46,727 bases of DNA from an uncultured Collinsella sp. (GCA_902490095.1 CABUCQ010000002.1:1-46727); one strand, 5' to 3'; numbered from the stretch's first letter, positions 9,057 through 18,246 are shown. Translations and numbers: made by a program. Notes: a model not told the origin generated them from the sequence alone.

Positions 9057-9138
9057 ATTGAATTTGCGGTCGTTTAGTTGCCGAGCCACGGGGCGGTCAA
9101 GCCACGATGCTCGGCCGCGACCGATGCTAGGGGGAACG

Positions 9139-10149
9139 ATGGCTAAAGCAAGCGTCCGCGAGATCAGCCGCATTACCGGCTTTTCGCCCGCAACCGTGTC
9201 CAACGCGCTCAACCGCAAGCGCAGCGTGAGCGAGGAGACCGCCAAGGTCATCCTGGAGTGCGCGCAGTCGCTTGGCTATCAGCAGTCGACGCAGCTCGAG
9301 AGCATCCAGTTTGTGCTTGCGCGCAAGACGGGCGCCATCCTGGACGAGAGCACCTTCCATCCCGCGGTCATCGAGGGCGTGGAGCGCCAGGCGCGTCGCC
9401 ACGGCATGAGCACGAGCTTTGTCTCGCTCGACTTTAGCGACCTGGACGCCGTGCGCCCGCAGGTCGAGGGCCTGATCGCCGACCCGTCGGCCGCCATCGT
9501 GCTGATGGGTACTGAGCTGGGCGAGGAGGACTACGCCCTGTTCGCCGACGCTGCCGCCCACCTGATTGTGCTCGACGGCTGGAGCGATCGCCAGTACTTC
9601 GATGCCGTAGTCATCGCCAACACCGATTCGGTGCTGCGTGCCGTGGATTACCTTATCGAGAAAGGCCACAGGCAAATCGGCTATCTGGCGGGCGACCTTC
9701 GGATCCGCAACTTTAAGGACCGCGAGCGCGGCTATCGCCAAGCGCTTGAGGACGCGGATCTTGAGGCCAACCCGGCATGGCACGTCACGCTGGGTACCAC
9801 GCTCGAGGGCGCTTATCACGACATGGGCGTGTGGCTCGACAACGTCTCGCGCGACGATCTGCCGACGGCTTTCTTTGCCGAGAACGACGTGCTCGCCGTG
9901 GGCGCCATGCGCGCGTTCAACGAGCACGGTATTCGCGTGCCCGAGGATGTCTCGATCATCGGCTTTGACGACCTGTCTTTGGGCGCCTTCTCCAACCCGC
10001 CGCTCACCACGGTGCATGTTCCCAAGCACGAGGTGGGCGAGATCGCGGTGCGTCGCCTGGTGGGCAACATCCGCAACCCCAAGAGCTATACCTGCAAGAC
10101 GGCCGTGTCGACCTATTTTGTCGAGCGCCAAAGCGTGCGTGAGATCTAG
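9139..10149 (+). CDS. LacI-family transcriptional regulator
   Basis: 336 aa. N-terminal LacI helix-turn-helix (VREISRITGFSPATVSNALN, about residues 6-25, then the hinge) and a periplasmic-binding-protein-like sugar domain (about 60-335). It should bind palindromic operators and release them on binding a sugar or sugar phosphate. The ATG at 9139 is chosen for the AGGGGGAAC tract before it and because the helix-turn-helix begins right after. The gene has its own terminator (10213-10241) and precedes the isomerase/transketolase/kinase operon in the same direction. Shared operator-like words suggest that this protein also controls the divergent promoters at 33.6-34.1 kb; this is inference. Confidence 0.92.
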   Translation: MAKASVREISRITGFSPATVSNALNRKRSVSEETAKVILECAQSLGYQQSTQLESIQFVLARKTGAILDESTFHPAVIEGVERQARRHGMSTSFVSLDFSDLDAVRPQVEGLIADPSAAIVLMGTELGEEDYALFADAAAHLIVLDGWSDRQYFDAVVIANTDSVLRAVDYLIEKGHRQIGYLAGDLRIRNFKDRERGYRQALEDADLEANPAWHVTLGTTLEGAYHDMGVWLDNVSRDDLPTAFFAENDVLAVGAMRAFNEHGIRVPEDVSIIGFDDLSLGAFSNPPLTTVHVPKHEVGEIAVRRLVGNIRNPKSYTCKTAVSTYFVERQSVREI

Positions 10150-10212
10150 GCAAAGGCAACGCTAGGCCGTAGGGAGGTAAAGCTCGCTAAGGCAGCCATA
10201 CATAACGCTACT

Positions 10213-10241
10213 AAGAGAGGGTCCTTCGGGGCTCTCTTTTT
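10213..10241 (+). terminator. rho-independent terminator after the LacI gene
   Basis: AAGAGAG (10213-10219) pairs with CTCTCTT (10232-10238) around a TTCG-containing loop and is followed by a T-run. Confidence 0.75.
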
Positions 10242-10263
10242 GATGCCCTTGTATGTTCAGTTT

Positions 10264-10388
10264 GTTTACATACCGTTTAGGCTGATTTCTCTACCGTCTA
10301 CGGGTATTTCGCGTTAAACTTCTAAACAGTAGAGTAAAACATTTAGTAAACAGAACAAAACGAAACATGCGTCTGTTTACTGAACATG
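10264..10388 (+). promoter_or_regulatory. operator cluster of the isomerase/transketolase/kinase operon
   Basis: The 120 bp before the operon contain GTTTAC (10264-10269), GTTTAG (10275-10280), TTAAAC (10314-10319), CTAAACAG (10322-10329), AGTAAACAG (10345-10353) and CTGTTTACTGAACA (10373-10386). AGTAAACAG and CTGTTTACT form an inverted pair. TGTTTACTGAAC (10374-10385) recurs exactly, in reverse complement, at 33977-33988. The proximal site abuts the ribosome binding site, as for a repressor. Confidence 0.6.
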
Positions 10389-10407
10389 TGATTAGGGGAG
10401 GACGTAC

Positions 10408-11808
10408 ATGGACAAGATCAAGCTCGGCTTTGTGCCCACGCGCCGCAGCATCTTTAGCGCGCCGGACGCAATCAAGTATCGCGGCCTGACGGCTGATCGC
10501 CTGCGCGAGATCGGCGTCGACATCGTGGATATCGACGACATCAATGACGAGGGCCTGCTGTTCGACGACAGCCACATTGAGCCTATCGTCAAGAAATTCC
10601 GCGCCGAGGGCGTCGATGGCATTATGCTGTGCCACGCCAACTTTGGCACCGAGTACGTTTGCGCTCGCCTTGCCCGCGAGCTCGGCCTGCCCGTGCTGCT
10701 GTGGGGCCCGCGCGACGAGCGCCCCGAGCCCGACGGCACGCGCCTGCGCGATAGCCAGTGCGGTCTGTTCGCCACCGGCAAGGTCCTGCGCCGCTTCCAG
10801 GTTCCCTTCACCTACATGACCAACTGCCGCCTGACCGACCCCGAGTTCGAGCGCGGCGTTTGGGACTTTTTGGCCGTTTGCAACGTGGTCAAGACCTTCA
10901 AGCACACCCGCATCCTGCAGATGGCCACCCGTCCATTCGACTTCTGGTCGACCATGTGCAACGAGGGCGAGCTGCTCGAGAAGTTCAACATCCAGCTTTC
11001 GCCTATCCCCATGACCGAACTTGTCCAGGCCGTGCGCGACGCCCAGGCCGACGAGCAGGCCATGGCCGCCATGCTTGCCCACATCAACGACAGCTTTGAG
11101 ATCTGCATCCCCGAGGACAAGGTCCCCGCGGTCGCCGGTCTTGCCATCGCCATGAAGCGCTTGGTCGAGAAGTATGGCTGCAACGCCGGTGCCATTCAGT
11201 GCTGGAACGCTCTGCAGGACGAGCTGGGCATTATGCCCTGCGCCGCCAACGCCATCCTCAACGAGATGGGCATTCCTATCGTATGCGAGACCGATATCCA
11301 CGGCGCCATCACCGCGCTGATGGTCGAGGCCGCCGACCTGGGCCGTCACCGCGGCATGTTCGCCGACTGGACCGTGCGCCATCCCGATAACGAGAACGGC
11401 GAGCTGCTGCAGCATTGCGGCCCCTGGCCCTGCAGCTGCGCGGCCGTCAAGCCCAAGCTCACCTACCCGCTGGCTTTCGATCACCCCGGCGCGCTGACGG
11501 CCGAGGCCAAGCACGGCGACCTCACCCTTGCCCGCTTTGACGGTGACAACGGCGAGTACTCGCTGCTACTGGGCAACGCCCGCGGCATCGACGGCCCGGC
11601 CGGCATGGGCACCTACCTGTGGGTCGAGGTCGACAACCTCAAGCGCCTCGAAGCCAAGATCGTCGAGGGCCCCTACATCCACCACTGCGTGGCCATCCAC
11701 GCCAACGTGGTGCCGGTGCTCTACGAGGCATGCAAGTACATCGGCATCCAGCCCGACCTGTACGACCCCATCGAAGAAGACGTCAAAGCCTACCTGCGAG
11801 GAGAGTAG
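10408..11808 (+). CDS. L-fucose/arabinose-isomerase-like sugar isomerase (candidate D-apiose isomerase)
   Basis: 466 aa cytoplasmic protein of the FucI/AraA-like ketol isomerase superfamily: an N-terminal Rossmann-like part (IKLGFVPTRRSIF..., CHANFGTEY) and a C-terminal domain with candidate metal ligands in CETDIHGA (Glu/Asp) and YIHHC (His). It should convert an aldose to a ketose. Shorter than E. coli FucI (about 590 aa). It is the first gene of an operon with a split transketolase and, further down, an FGGY kinase. That set, plus a GH140-type apiosidase elsewhere in the window, points to D-apiose as substrate; L-fucose or a pentose cannot be excluded. Ribosome site AGGGGAGG precedes the ATG at 10408. 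Confidence 0.8.
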   Translation: MDKIKLGFVPTRRSIFSAPDAIKYRGLTADRLREIGVDIVDIDDINDEGLLFDDSHIEPIVKKFRAEGVDGIMLCHANFGTEYVCARLARELGLPVLLWGPRDERPEPDGTRLRDSQCGLFATGKVLRRFQVPFTYMTNCRLTDPEFERGVWDFLAVCNVVKTFKHTRILQMATRPFDFWSTMCNEGELLEKFNIQLSPIPMTELVQAVRDAQADEQAMAAMLAHINDSFEICIPEDKVPAVAGLAIAMKRLVEKYGCNAGAIQCWNALQDELGIMPCAANAILNEMGIPIVCETDIHGAITALMVEAADLGRHRGMFADWTVRHPDNENGELLQHCGPWPCSCAAVKPKLTYPLAFDHPGALTAEAKHGDLTLARFDGDNGEYSLLLGNARGIDGPAGMGTYLWVEVDNLKRLEAKIVEGPYIHHCVAIHANVVPVLYEACKYIGIQPDLYDPIEEDVKAYLRGE

Positions 11809-11810
11809 AA

Positions 11811-12647
11811 ATGGCAACTATCGAAGAGCTTGAGTCCCTGCGCTGGGACCTCCGCCGCGATTGCGTCGACATCATCATGGCCGGCGCCGGCGGCCACATC
11901 GGCGGCGACATGTCGGTGATCGACGCCCTCATGACCCTCTACGCCAACCACCTTAACATTTCGCCCGAGACCGTCGACGATCCCAACCGCGATCGCTTCG
12001 TGCTCTCCAAGGGCCACGCCATGGAGGCCTATTACGCGGTGCTGTGCCACGAGGGCTACCTGGACCTCGACGACGTCAAGGCCCGCTTCTCCAAGTTCGG
12101 CAGTCCTTACATCGGCCATCCCAACAATAAACTCAAGGGCATCGAGATGAACTCCGGCTCGCTCGGTCACGGCCTGCCCGTGGCGGTGGGTATGGCGCTC
12201 GCCGGCAAGATGGACGGTCGCGACTACCGCGTCTACACCATCATGGGCGACGGCGAGCTTGCCGAGGGCTCGGTCTGGGAGGGCGCCATGAGCGGTGGCA
12301 ACTACCAGCTCGATAACCTGTGCGCGCTCGTGGACCGCAACCGCCTGCAGATCAGTGGCAGCACCGAGGACGTCATGAAGCAGGACTCGCAGGAGGAGCG
12401 CTGGGCCGCCTTCGGCTGGAACGTGCTCTCCATTCCGGGCAACGACATCCAGGCCATCGACGCCGCGCTGACGCTTGCGGCCGAGACCAGCGGAAAGCCC
12501 ACGGTCATCATCCTCAACACGGTGAAGGGCTATGGCTCGCCCGTTATGGAGGACAAAGCCGCCTGGCATCACCACCTGCCCAACGATGAGGAATATGCCC
12601 AGATCATCGCCGATTTCGCTGCCCATAAGGAGGCCATCAATGGCTAA
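11811..12647 (+). CDS. transketolase N-terminal (TPP-binding) subunit
   Basis: 278 aa, the Pyr/PP half of a split transketolase. The thiamine-diphosphate motif begins GDGELAEG (Gly146) and runs on to the LDNL segment; KGHAMEAYYAVL and GSLGHGLP are standard transketolase motifs. It works with the product of the next gene to transfer two-carbon ketol units. It starts two bases after the isomerase stop codon, with GGAGAG overlapping the isomerase 3' end, so the two are translationally linked. Split transketolases of this size occur in several side pathways, among them the AptA/AptB pair that acts on D-apulose-4-phosphate; context makes this the favoured role. Confidence 0.9.
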   Translation: MATIEELESLRWDLRRDCVDIIMAGAGGHIGGDMSVIDALMTLYANHLNISPETVDDPNRDRFVLSKGHAMEAYYAVLCHEGYLDLDDVKARFSKFGSPYIGHPNNKLKGIEMNSGSLGHGLPVAVGMALAGKMDGRDYRVYTIMGDGELAEGSVWEGAMSGGNYQLDNLCALVDRNRLQISGSTEDVMKQDSQEERWAAFGWNVLSIPGNDIQAIDAALTLAAETSGKPTVIILNTVKGYGSPVMEDKAAWHHHLPNDEEYAQIIADFAAHKEAING

Positions 12648-13578
12648 CAAGATCGCCAACCGCAAGGTTATCTGCGACACGCTGCTCGAGGCCGCCAAGA
12701 CCGATAAGGACATCGTCGTCCTGTGCTCCGACTCCCGCGGCTCCGCATCGCTCACGCCGTTCTTCGATCAGTATCCCCAGCAGTCCGTCGAGGTCGGCAT
12801 CGCCGAGCAGGACCTGGTGAGTATCGCCGCCGGCATGGCTTCGTGCGGCAAGAAGGCCTGGGCCGCCTCGCCGGCGTCCTTTGTGACCACGCGCTCGTAT
12901 GAGCAGTGCAAGGTCGACGTTTCGTACTCCAACACCAACGTCAAGCTCATCGGCATCTCGGGCGGCGTGTCCTACGGCGCTCTGGGCATGAGCCATCACT
13001 CCGCGCAGGATATCGCCGCCATGAGCGCTATCCCGAACATGCGCGTGTATCTGCCGAGCGATCGTTTTCAGACCGCCGAGCTCGTGCGCGCCCTGGTTGC
13101 CGACAACAAGCCGGCCTATATCCGCGTGGGCCGCAACCCGGTCGAGGACGTGTATACCGAGGACGAGTGCCCGTTCCAGATGGACCGCGCCACCTGGGTG
13201 CGTCGTGGCACCGATGTGACGATTGTCGCCACCGGCGAGATGGTCCGCCATGCCGTGGACGCCGCCGATCTGCTCGCCGAGCAAGGCATCTCCGCCACCG
13301 TGCTCGACATGTACTGCGTCAAGCCGCTCGATGCCGAGGCCGTGATCGAGGCCGCTGGTGCCACGCGCGCCGTCGTGACCGTCGAGGAGCACAGCCCCTT
13401 TGGCGGCTTGGGCTCCATGGTCGCGCAGGTCGTGGGCGAGCATTGCCCGCGTCCGGTCAAGTGCCTGAGCCTGCCCGACGCGCCGGTCATCACCGGCACG
13501 AGCCCCGAGGTCTTTGCGCACTACGGCCTCACCGGCGAAGGCATTGCCAAGACCGTTGCCGAGTTCCTCGGCAACTAG
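12640..13578 (+). CDS. transketolase C-terminal subunit
   Basis: 312 aa. Contains the catalytic glutamate in GIAEQDLVSIAAGMA (Glu56), which activates TPP, and the C-terminal domain from about residue 185 (VLDMYCVKPLDAEAV). Partner of the preceding N-terminal subunit. The ATG at 12640 overlaps the end of the upstream gene by eight bases and has AAGGAGG at 12628-12634. Upstream in-frame codons lie within the partner gene and are not family-like. It is followed after 17 bp by a structured repeat element (13595-13695) that separates it from the kinase gene. Confidence 0.92.
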   Translation: MANKIANRKVICDTLLEAAKTDKDIVVLCSDSRGSASLTPFFDQYPQQSVEVGIAEQDLVSIAAGMASCGKKAWAASPASFVTTRSYEQCKVDVSYSNTNVKLIGISGGVSYGALGMSHHSAQDIAAMSAIPNMRVYLPSDRFQTAELVRALVADNKPAYIRVGRNPVEDVYTEDECPFQMDRATWVRRGTDVTIVATGEMVRHAVDAADLLAEQGISATVLDMYCVKPLDAEAVIEAAGATRAVVTVEEHSPFGGLGSMVAQVVGEHCPRPVKCLSLPDAPVITGTSPEVFAHYGLTGEGIAKTVAEFLGN

Positions 13579-13594
13579 TAGACACAGACGCTGC

Positions 13595-13695
13595 GCGGCC
13601 GCCAAGCACCGCACCTTGCCGTTCAAACCGTCGCTTGCGTACACAAAGTACGCGGCGCTCCTCTTTTACGGCAATCTGCGGCACTTGGCGGTCGC
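13595..13695. repeat. family F structured element, copy 1
   Basis: Long imperfect hairpin. CCGCCAAG (13599-13606) pairs with CTTGGCGG (13684-13691), CCGCA (13609-13613) with TGCGG (13677-13681), TTGCCGT (13616-13622) with ACGGCAA (13668-13674). The unpaired dinucleotides are CA/CA and CC/TC. The apical part has GCGTAC, five bases, GTACGC (13637-13653). The same internal loops, spacing and apical hairpin occur at 21369-21473 with different stem sequences. It sits in the gap between the transketolase and kinase genes. Confidence 0.75.
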
Positions 13696-13749
13696 TCGCT
13701 CCTTGTCCGCCAGGCTGTCTTTGATTTGGCGGAAGGAATGGGAGAGTAC

Positions 13750-15234
13750 ATGAGCAAATACATCATCGGAATCGATCAGTCCACGCAGGGCACCAAGGCG
13801 CTGCTGGTGGACGAGGGCGGCCATCTGATTCATCGTGCCGACCGCTCGCATCGCCAGATTGTCAATGATGCCGGCTGGGTGAGCCATGATCCGGTCGAGA
13901 TCGCCGCCAACGTGTTGGCCGTGGCGCGTGCCGTGGTGGAGGAGACCGGGGTCAATCCGGCCGACATTGCTGGTATTGGCATCTCCAACCAGCGCGAGAC
14001 CACCGTTGCCTGGAACCGCACGACGGGCGAGCCGCTGTGCGACGCCGTGGTGTGGCAGTGTGCCCGCGCCCGCGAGCTGTGTGACGAGCTTGCGGCGCGC
14101 GAAGGCGTGGCAGAGCTGGTGCGTGACACAACGGGCCTGGTGCTCTCGCCCTACTATCCGGCGGGCAAGATGGCTTGGATTCTCGCGAACGTTCCGGCGG
14201 CTGCCGAGGCCGCGGCGTCGGGTGAGCTGTGTCTGGGCACCATCGATGCCTGGGTGGTCTGGACGCTCACGGGCGGCGCGGAGTTTCGCTGTGACTGGTC
14301 CAATGCCAGCCGCACGCAGCTCTTCGACCTGCGCCGTGGCTGCTGGAGCGAGCCGGTGTGCGAGGCCTTTGGCATCGATCCGGCCTGCCTGCCGCAGGTG
14401 ACCGATTCCGACGGTCTGTTTGGCACAACGGACCTGGATGGCTTTTTGCCCGCACCCGTGCCGGTACACGGCGTGCTGGGCGACAGCCATGCGGCCCTGT
14501 TTGCGCAGGGTTGCCACAGCCGCGGCATGGCCAAAGCGACCTATGGTACCGGTAGCTCGGTCATGATGAACGTCGGCAACGAGTTTGTCGCCAGCTCGCA
14601 CGGGCTTTCGAGCTCGCTTGCGTGGCGTATGGATGGCGTGACCGAGTATGTACTCGAGGGCAACGTGAGCTACGCCGGCGCCGTCAAGACCTGGCTGCGC
14701 GACGACCTGGAGCTCATCAACAACCCCGAGGAGGTCACCGACCTGTGCTACGCCGCCAACCCGGCGAGCCATGTTTACTTTGTGCCGGCGTTTACCGGCC
14801 TGGGTGCGCCGCACTGGGCAAGTGATGCCGAGGGATGCGTTTTTGGTATGACACGCACCACGGGCCGCGCGGAGTTCGTAAAGGCTGCCGACGAGTCGAT
14901 CGCCTATCAGATTTTTGACGTCATTGATGCGATGGTCGAGGATTCGGGCGCGGCGCTTGCCGAGCTTCGTGTTGACGGCGGCCCCACGCGCGACGCGTAC
15001 CTGATGCAGTTTGAGAGCGATTTGGTCGGCTCGCCCATCCGCATTGCGAGCAACGACGAGATGAGCGGTCTGGGCGCGGCTTGGGCCTGCGGTATCGCGC
15101 TGGGCATGTATACGCGCGATGTCGTCGACGTCTACGGCGCCCGTGGCATCGTGGAGCCGTCGATGCCCGCTGACGAGCGAGCCAAAAAGATCGCCGGCTG
15201 GCGCCATGCCGTCGAGGCGACTATCTCGTACTAA
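13750..15234 (+). CDS. FGGY-family carbohydrate kinase (candidate D-apulose kinase)
   Basis: 494 aa. N-terminal FGGY half with GIDQSTQGTKALL (phosphate 1) and a glycerol-kinase-like GISNQRETTVAWN block (residues 77-89); the catalytic Asp is expected in GVLGDSHAAL (about 240); the C-terminal half has YGTGSSVMMN and DGGPTRDAYLMQ. It phosphorylates a polyol or ketose in the cytoplasm. Downstream of an isomerase and a split transketolase it is best read as the ketose kinase of that pathway, although resemblance to glycerol kinase is close and glycerol cannot be ruled out. The ATG at 13750 has GGGAG before it; an alternative ATG at 13738 has no properly spaced site. Confidence 0.87.
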   Translation: MSKYIIGIDQSTQGTKALLVDEGGHLIHRADRSHRQIVNDAGWVSHDPVEIAANVLAVARAVVEETGVNPADIAGIGISNQRETTVAWNRTTGEPLCDAVVWQCARARELCDELAAREGVAELVRDTTGLVLSPYYPAGKMAWILANVPAAAEAAASGELCLGTIDAWVVWTLTGGAEFRCDWSNASRTQLFDLRRGCWSEPVCEAFGIDPACLPQVTDSDGLFGTTDLDGFLPAPVPVHGVLGDSHAALFAQGCHSRGMAKATYGTGSSVMMNVGNEFVASSHGLSSSLAWRMDGVTEYVLEGNVSYAGAVKTWLRDDLELINNPEEVTDLCYAANPASHVYFVPAFTGLGAPHWASDAEGCVFGMTRTTGRAEFVKAADESIAYQIFDVIDAMVEDSGAALAELRVDGGPTRDAYLMQFESDLVGSPIRIASNDEMSGLGAAWACGIALGMYTRDVVDVYGARGIVEPSMPADERAKKIAGWRHAVEATISY

Positions 15235-15369
15235 ATGCGTGATGCCGCGGTAGAGTCGCGGCAATGCGTACGAGTGACGCCCTGGGGCGATGTCACGGAG
15301 TACTATTCGGTCGACAGGTGAAGATGCGAACGAGAGGACGATGTGATGCGGTAGAGTCCAACGCGTCGA

Positions 15370-15726
15370 ATGATGGTCTACGTATGTGGGATTCTATTCC
15401 TGAGCTGCGGCGTTGTAATGAATGCACGCACAGCGCTCGGCGTGACGCTGGGCGTCTCTGCGCGGCTCGTCCCCGTGGCGCCCGACGGCATGGTGCAGAC
15501 GCTCTCCCAGATGTTTCACTGTGAATTTGGTAAGGCGAAGTATTTCTTTGACGGGAGCTGTGTGGGCATCTCACTGGTCTACGGGCTTGTGCGTACGGGT
15601 GCTGCGGTGGGCATCGGTATCGGCACCGTAGCCGCCGCGCTCCTGGCGGGCGGTATCTGCACGTTTTGGGGTCGTCTGCTCAACCGCAGGCTCATGGCCT
15701 TTATGGAAGAGCCTGCGAGCATGTAG
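15370..15726 (+). pseudogene. truncated YczE/YitT-like (DUF6198-type) membrane protein
   Basis: Encodes 118 aa, whereas related membrane proteins have about 200-220 aa built of two similar halves. What remains resembles the second half: a helix with an 'ALGV' turn, a conserved-looking FGKAKYFFDGSCVG segment, and a final GIGTVAAALLAGG helix. I find no first half in any frame upstream of 15370, so the gene appears to be an N-terminally deleted remnant. The neighbour downstream, a ROK kinase, is also broken. A functional short protein starting at 15418 or 15370 remains possible. Confidence 0.5.
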
Positions 15727-15752
15727 ACGCATTGAGCGAGAGGGGAGCGGCC

Positions 15753-16691
15753 ATGAGGCAGCTGTTTGGAATTGATATCGGCGGAACGAGCGTCAAATGG
15801 GCGATTGTGAATGAGAACTACGAGTTTGGTGACCGTGGTTCGATTCCGACGGCGTTCGTCTCGGCCGATCAGCTGGTCGACGCGCTCGCGGCACTCGTAG
15901 GGCCGTATCGCGGACAGGTTGTAGGCGTGGGCATCTCGGCCCCAGGTGGCATCTTCGGTTACGAGGTCGATCCAGACGGGACGATCCATCGCGGTGGTGC
16001 GCTGCCGTACATGGACGGGTTTCCGCTTGGCCGAGCGCTGCGCGAACGGCTGGGGCTGCCCGTGACCGTTGTCAACGACGGCAAAAGCTGTGCGCTTGGC
16101 GAGTACGCTGCCGGCGCGTTGCGCGGCGTGGACGTGGGTTGAGTGGCGGTAATCGGTACGGGCATCGGCGGAGGCATCGTGGTTGACGGCCGGGTGCTGA
16201 CAGGTGCGGGCGGCTTCGCGGGCGAGTTCAGCTTCCTGTCCAACAACGTAAGCGAACCGCTTGATCATCGTGATACGTTCGCGACTTCGAGCGGATGGCA
16301 CGGCCTGCAGAATCTCGTGGCAGTCGAACTTGGCATTTCGGATGAAGCTGAACTGGAGGCCCTCGATGGCCGACGGATCTTCGAGCTACTGGAGCACGGG
16401 AGCGCGTCCGAAGTCGCCGCCGTGCAGCGCGGATTGGATGCCTATGCTGAGCTGTTTGATCGTGTGCTTGTGAATCTGCAGTGCGTCATCGACCCGGCAG
16501 TCTTCGCGATTGGTGGTGGCATCAGCTGCCATCCCGCGCTGTTCGAGGCGCTCGACCGTAAGATGGATGACGTCATGGCGCACTACACTGGTTTTCTGAA
16601 AGATATGCCTCGTCCGCACGTGGTCCCGGCGCAGCTGGGTAACGACGCCAATATCTACGGTGCCGTCGCAACTTGTTTGCAGGTGCTGTAA
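15753..16691 (+). pseudogene. ROK-family sugar kinase interrupted by an in-frame TGA
   Basis: The reading frame gives a complete ROK protein of about 312 codons: ATP-binding GIDIGGTSVKWA at the N-terminus, SAPGG, catalytic VVNDGKSCALGEY, then GTGIGGGIVVDG and a C-terminal part ending in NDANIYGA. A single TGA at 16140-16142 interrupts it between GVDVG and VAVIGTGIGGG, with no frame change. The start at 15753 has AGGGGAG upstream. Intact, it would phosphorylate glucose, a related hexose or an amino sugar. No zinc-binding CxCGxxGC cluster of ROK kinases or regulators is visible in the second half, so this is a variant ROK. A sequencing error is the main alternative. Confidence 0.8.
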
Positions 16692-16847
16692 GTGCAGGCC
16701 ATCTATTGGTCTGGTGGCGATTACAGTCGCTGCCGGGTTTTTGGCTGTTGAGCTGCTCGCACGCTCTGCATTGCGGACGACGCAGCATCAATAGGTGAGG
16801 GGTCAGAAAACTAGATGCTGAACGGTCGATATTATCGGCTGCGCGGC

Positions 16848-16886
16848 GCCCCGTCCCAAAGTAGTCATTTGGGACGGGGCTTTTTT
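16848..16886 (+). terminator. strong rho-independent terminator
   Basis: GCCCCGTCCCAAA (16848-16860) pairs perfectly with TTTGGGACGGGGC (16868-16880), followed by six Ts. It lies between the ROK remnant and luxS. Confidence 0.9.
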
Positions 16887-16962
16887 GACTGCTATCATGG
16901 GTGGGATTGTTGCGACCAGCTAAAAGAGCCCTGTCCGAAATTGACTACCGAGAGGATCTGCC

Positions 16963-17451
16963 ATGGAGCGCATCGCGAGTTTTTCCGTTGACCATCTGCT
17001 GCTTGAGCCCGGCGTGTATGTGAGCCGCGTCGACCGCGATCCGGCGACCGGTGCCGCCGTCACCACCTTTGACCTGCGCTTGACCACGCCCAACAAAGAA
17101 CCGGTTATGAACACGGCCGAGTGCCACACCATCGAGCATCTGGGCGCGACGTTCCTTCGCAACCATGCCGAGTGGTCGAGCCGTATTGTCTACTTTGGCC
17201 CTATGGGCTGCCGCACGGGCTTTTACCTGGTTGTGTTTGGCGAGGTGACGAGTGAGGAGATCTTGCCGCTCGTGCGCGAGTTGTTCGAGTTTGTTGCTGG
17301 CTTCGAGGGCGATGTCCCCGGTGCCGCTCCCGAAGAGTGCGGTAACTACATGGACCAGAATCTCCCTATGGCAAATTGGCTCGCGCGTCGCTATCTCGAC
17401 CGCGATCTGATCGATATCGATGAGGCACACCTGCACTATCAGCAGGCGTAA
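16963..17451 (+). CDS. luxS: S-ribosylhomocysteine lyase LuxS
   Basis: 162 aa, full length. Cleaves S-ribosylhomocysteine to homocysteine and DPD, the precursor of autoinducer-2, in the activated methyl cycle. All active-site residues are visible: the metal ligands His55 and His59 with catalytic Glu58 in HTIEH, catalytic Cys83 in GPMGCRTGFY, and third metal ligand Cys126 in EECGNY. The start is supported by AGAGGA upstream. Single-gene unit bounded by terminators at 16848-16886 and 17481-17511. No pfs or methionine genes are adjacent. Confidence 0.98.
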   Translation: MERIASFSVDHLLLEPGVYVSRVDRDPATGAAVTTFDLRLTTPNKEPVMNTAECHTIEHLGATFLRNHAEWSSRIVYFGPMGCRTGFYLVVFGEVTSEEILPLVRELFEFVAGFEGDVPGAAPEECGNYMDQNLPMANWLARRYLDRDLIDIDEAHLHYQQA

Positions 17452-17480
17452 AGGTTTCGTCGCTCAAAATGAGTTCACTG

Positions 17481-17511
17481 GGCGCCTTCGCTTATGCGGG
17501 GGTGCCTTTTT
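17481..17511 (+). terminator. luxS terminator
   Basis: An 11-bp stem (17481-17491 with 17496-17506, including GU pairs), TTAT loop and five Ts. Confidence 0.88.
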
Positions 17512-17595
17512 GTTGAGCGGACATGGCGGACGTTTAAAACCGCGCGTGATTGTTCTAGAATGTTCGTAATATCACACAAACGAACAGGAGCGAAC

Positions 17596-18240
17596 ATGCA
17601 TATCTACTCTGTTACCGACCCCGAATTCAAACCCTATGGCCGCGTGTGGGATGACGTCCCGTCCAGCCTGACCGCCCCGCTCGTCGAGGCGCTCTCCGCA
17701 ACGCCCATCCCCGAGGGCAGCAAGTACGTGGCCTCCGCGCCTGAGCTGGAGCAGGTCGAGGGCGCCGATGCGCTCGGCCTGCTCATGTATGGCGGCCGTC
17801 CGTTCCAGCTGGGCTGGTGCAACGGCCACAACACGAAGCTCAACTGCTTGGAGTATCACCGCGCGAGCGAGTTCAACCTGGGTGCTCGCGACTTTATTCT
17901 GCTGCTCGCCAAGCGTGAGCAGATTGTCGACGGCAAGCTCGACACCGCGCAGGTCAAGGCGTTCCGCGCGCCCGCCGGCACGCTCGTCGAGGTCTACGCC
18001 ACCACGTTGCACTACACGCCGTGCATGGTCGACGACGGTGGCTTCCAGGTGATGGTTGCGCTGCCCGCCGGCACCAACGGTCCGCGCCCCGAGGCTGCGG
18101 CCGACATGCCCGCGGCCGGTGATAGCTACTGCTACTGGAAGGCCGACAAGTGGGTTCTCTGCCACGCCGATAGCCCCAAGGCTGCCGAAGGCGGCTACGT
18201 AGGCCTCACCGGCAAGAACCTCGACATCACCTGCGACTAG
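17596..18240 (+). CDS. DUF4867-like protein of unknown function
   Basis: 214 aa soluble protein. I recognise the overall pattern of the DUF4867 family (MHIYSVTDPEFKPYGRV..., GWCNGHNTKLNCLEYHRASEFN, ...ATTLHYTPC...), which has a cupin-like, ureidoglycolate-lyase-resembling look; no reaction is established that I know of. The conserved His/Glu cluster in NCLEYHRASE and the later HYTPC could bind a metal. The start at 17596 is preceded by CAGGAG. Upstream, TAATAT at 17567-17572 may be the -10 box. The gene is not linked by spacing to luxS, being separated by that gene's terminator. Confidence 0.7.
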   Translation: MHIYSVTDPEFKPYGRVWDDVPSSLTAPLVEALSATPIPEGSKYVASAPELEQVEGADALGLLMYGGRPFQLGWCNGHNTKLNCLEYHRASEFNLGARDFILLLAKREQIVDGKLDTAQVKAFRAPAGTLVEVYATTLHYTPCMVDDGGFQVMVALPAGTNGPRPEAAADMPAAGDSYCYWKADKWVLCHADSPKAAEGGYVGLTGKNLDITCD

Positions 18241-18246
18241 AGTATT

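Noticed and set aside
13666..15264. 532-codon antisense frame over the FGGY kinase
   Set aside because: No family motif and no ribosome site; the sense frame is a complete FGGY kinase.
16140..16142. TGA read as selenocysteine or tryptophan in the ROK gene
   Set aside because: No selenocysteine insertion hairpin was recognised after the codon, the position is not a catalytic Cys in ROK kinases, and other genes in the window use TGA as stop (for example 23655-23657), so a nonsense mutation is simpler.
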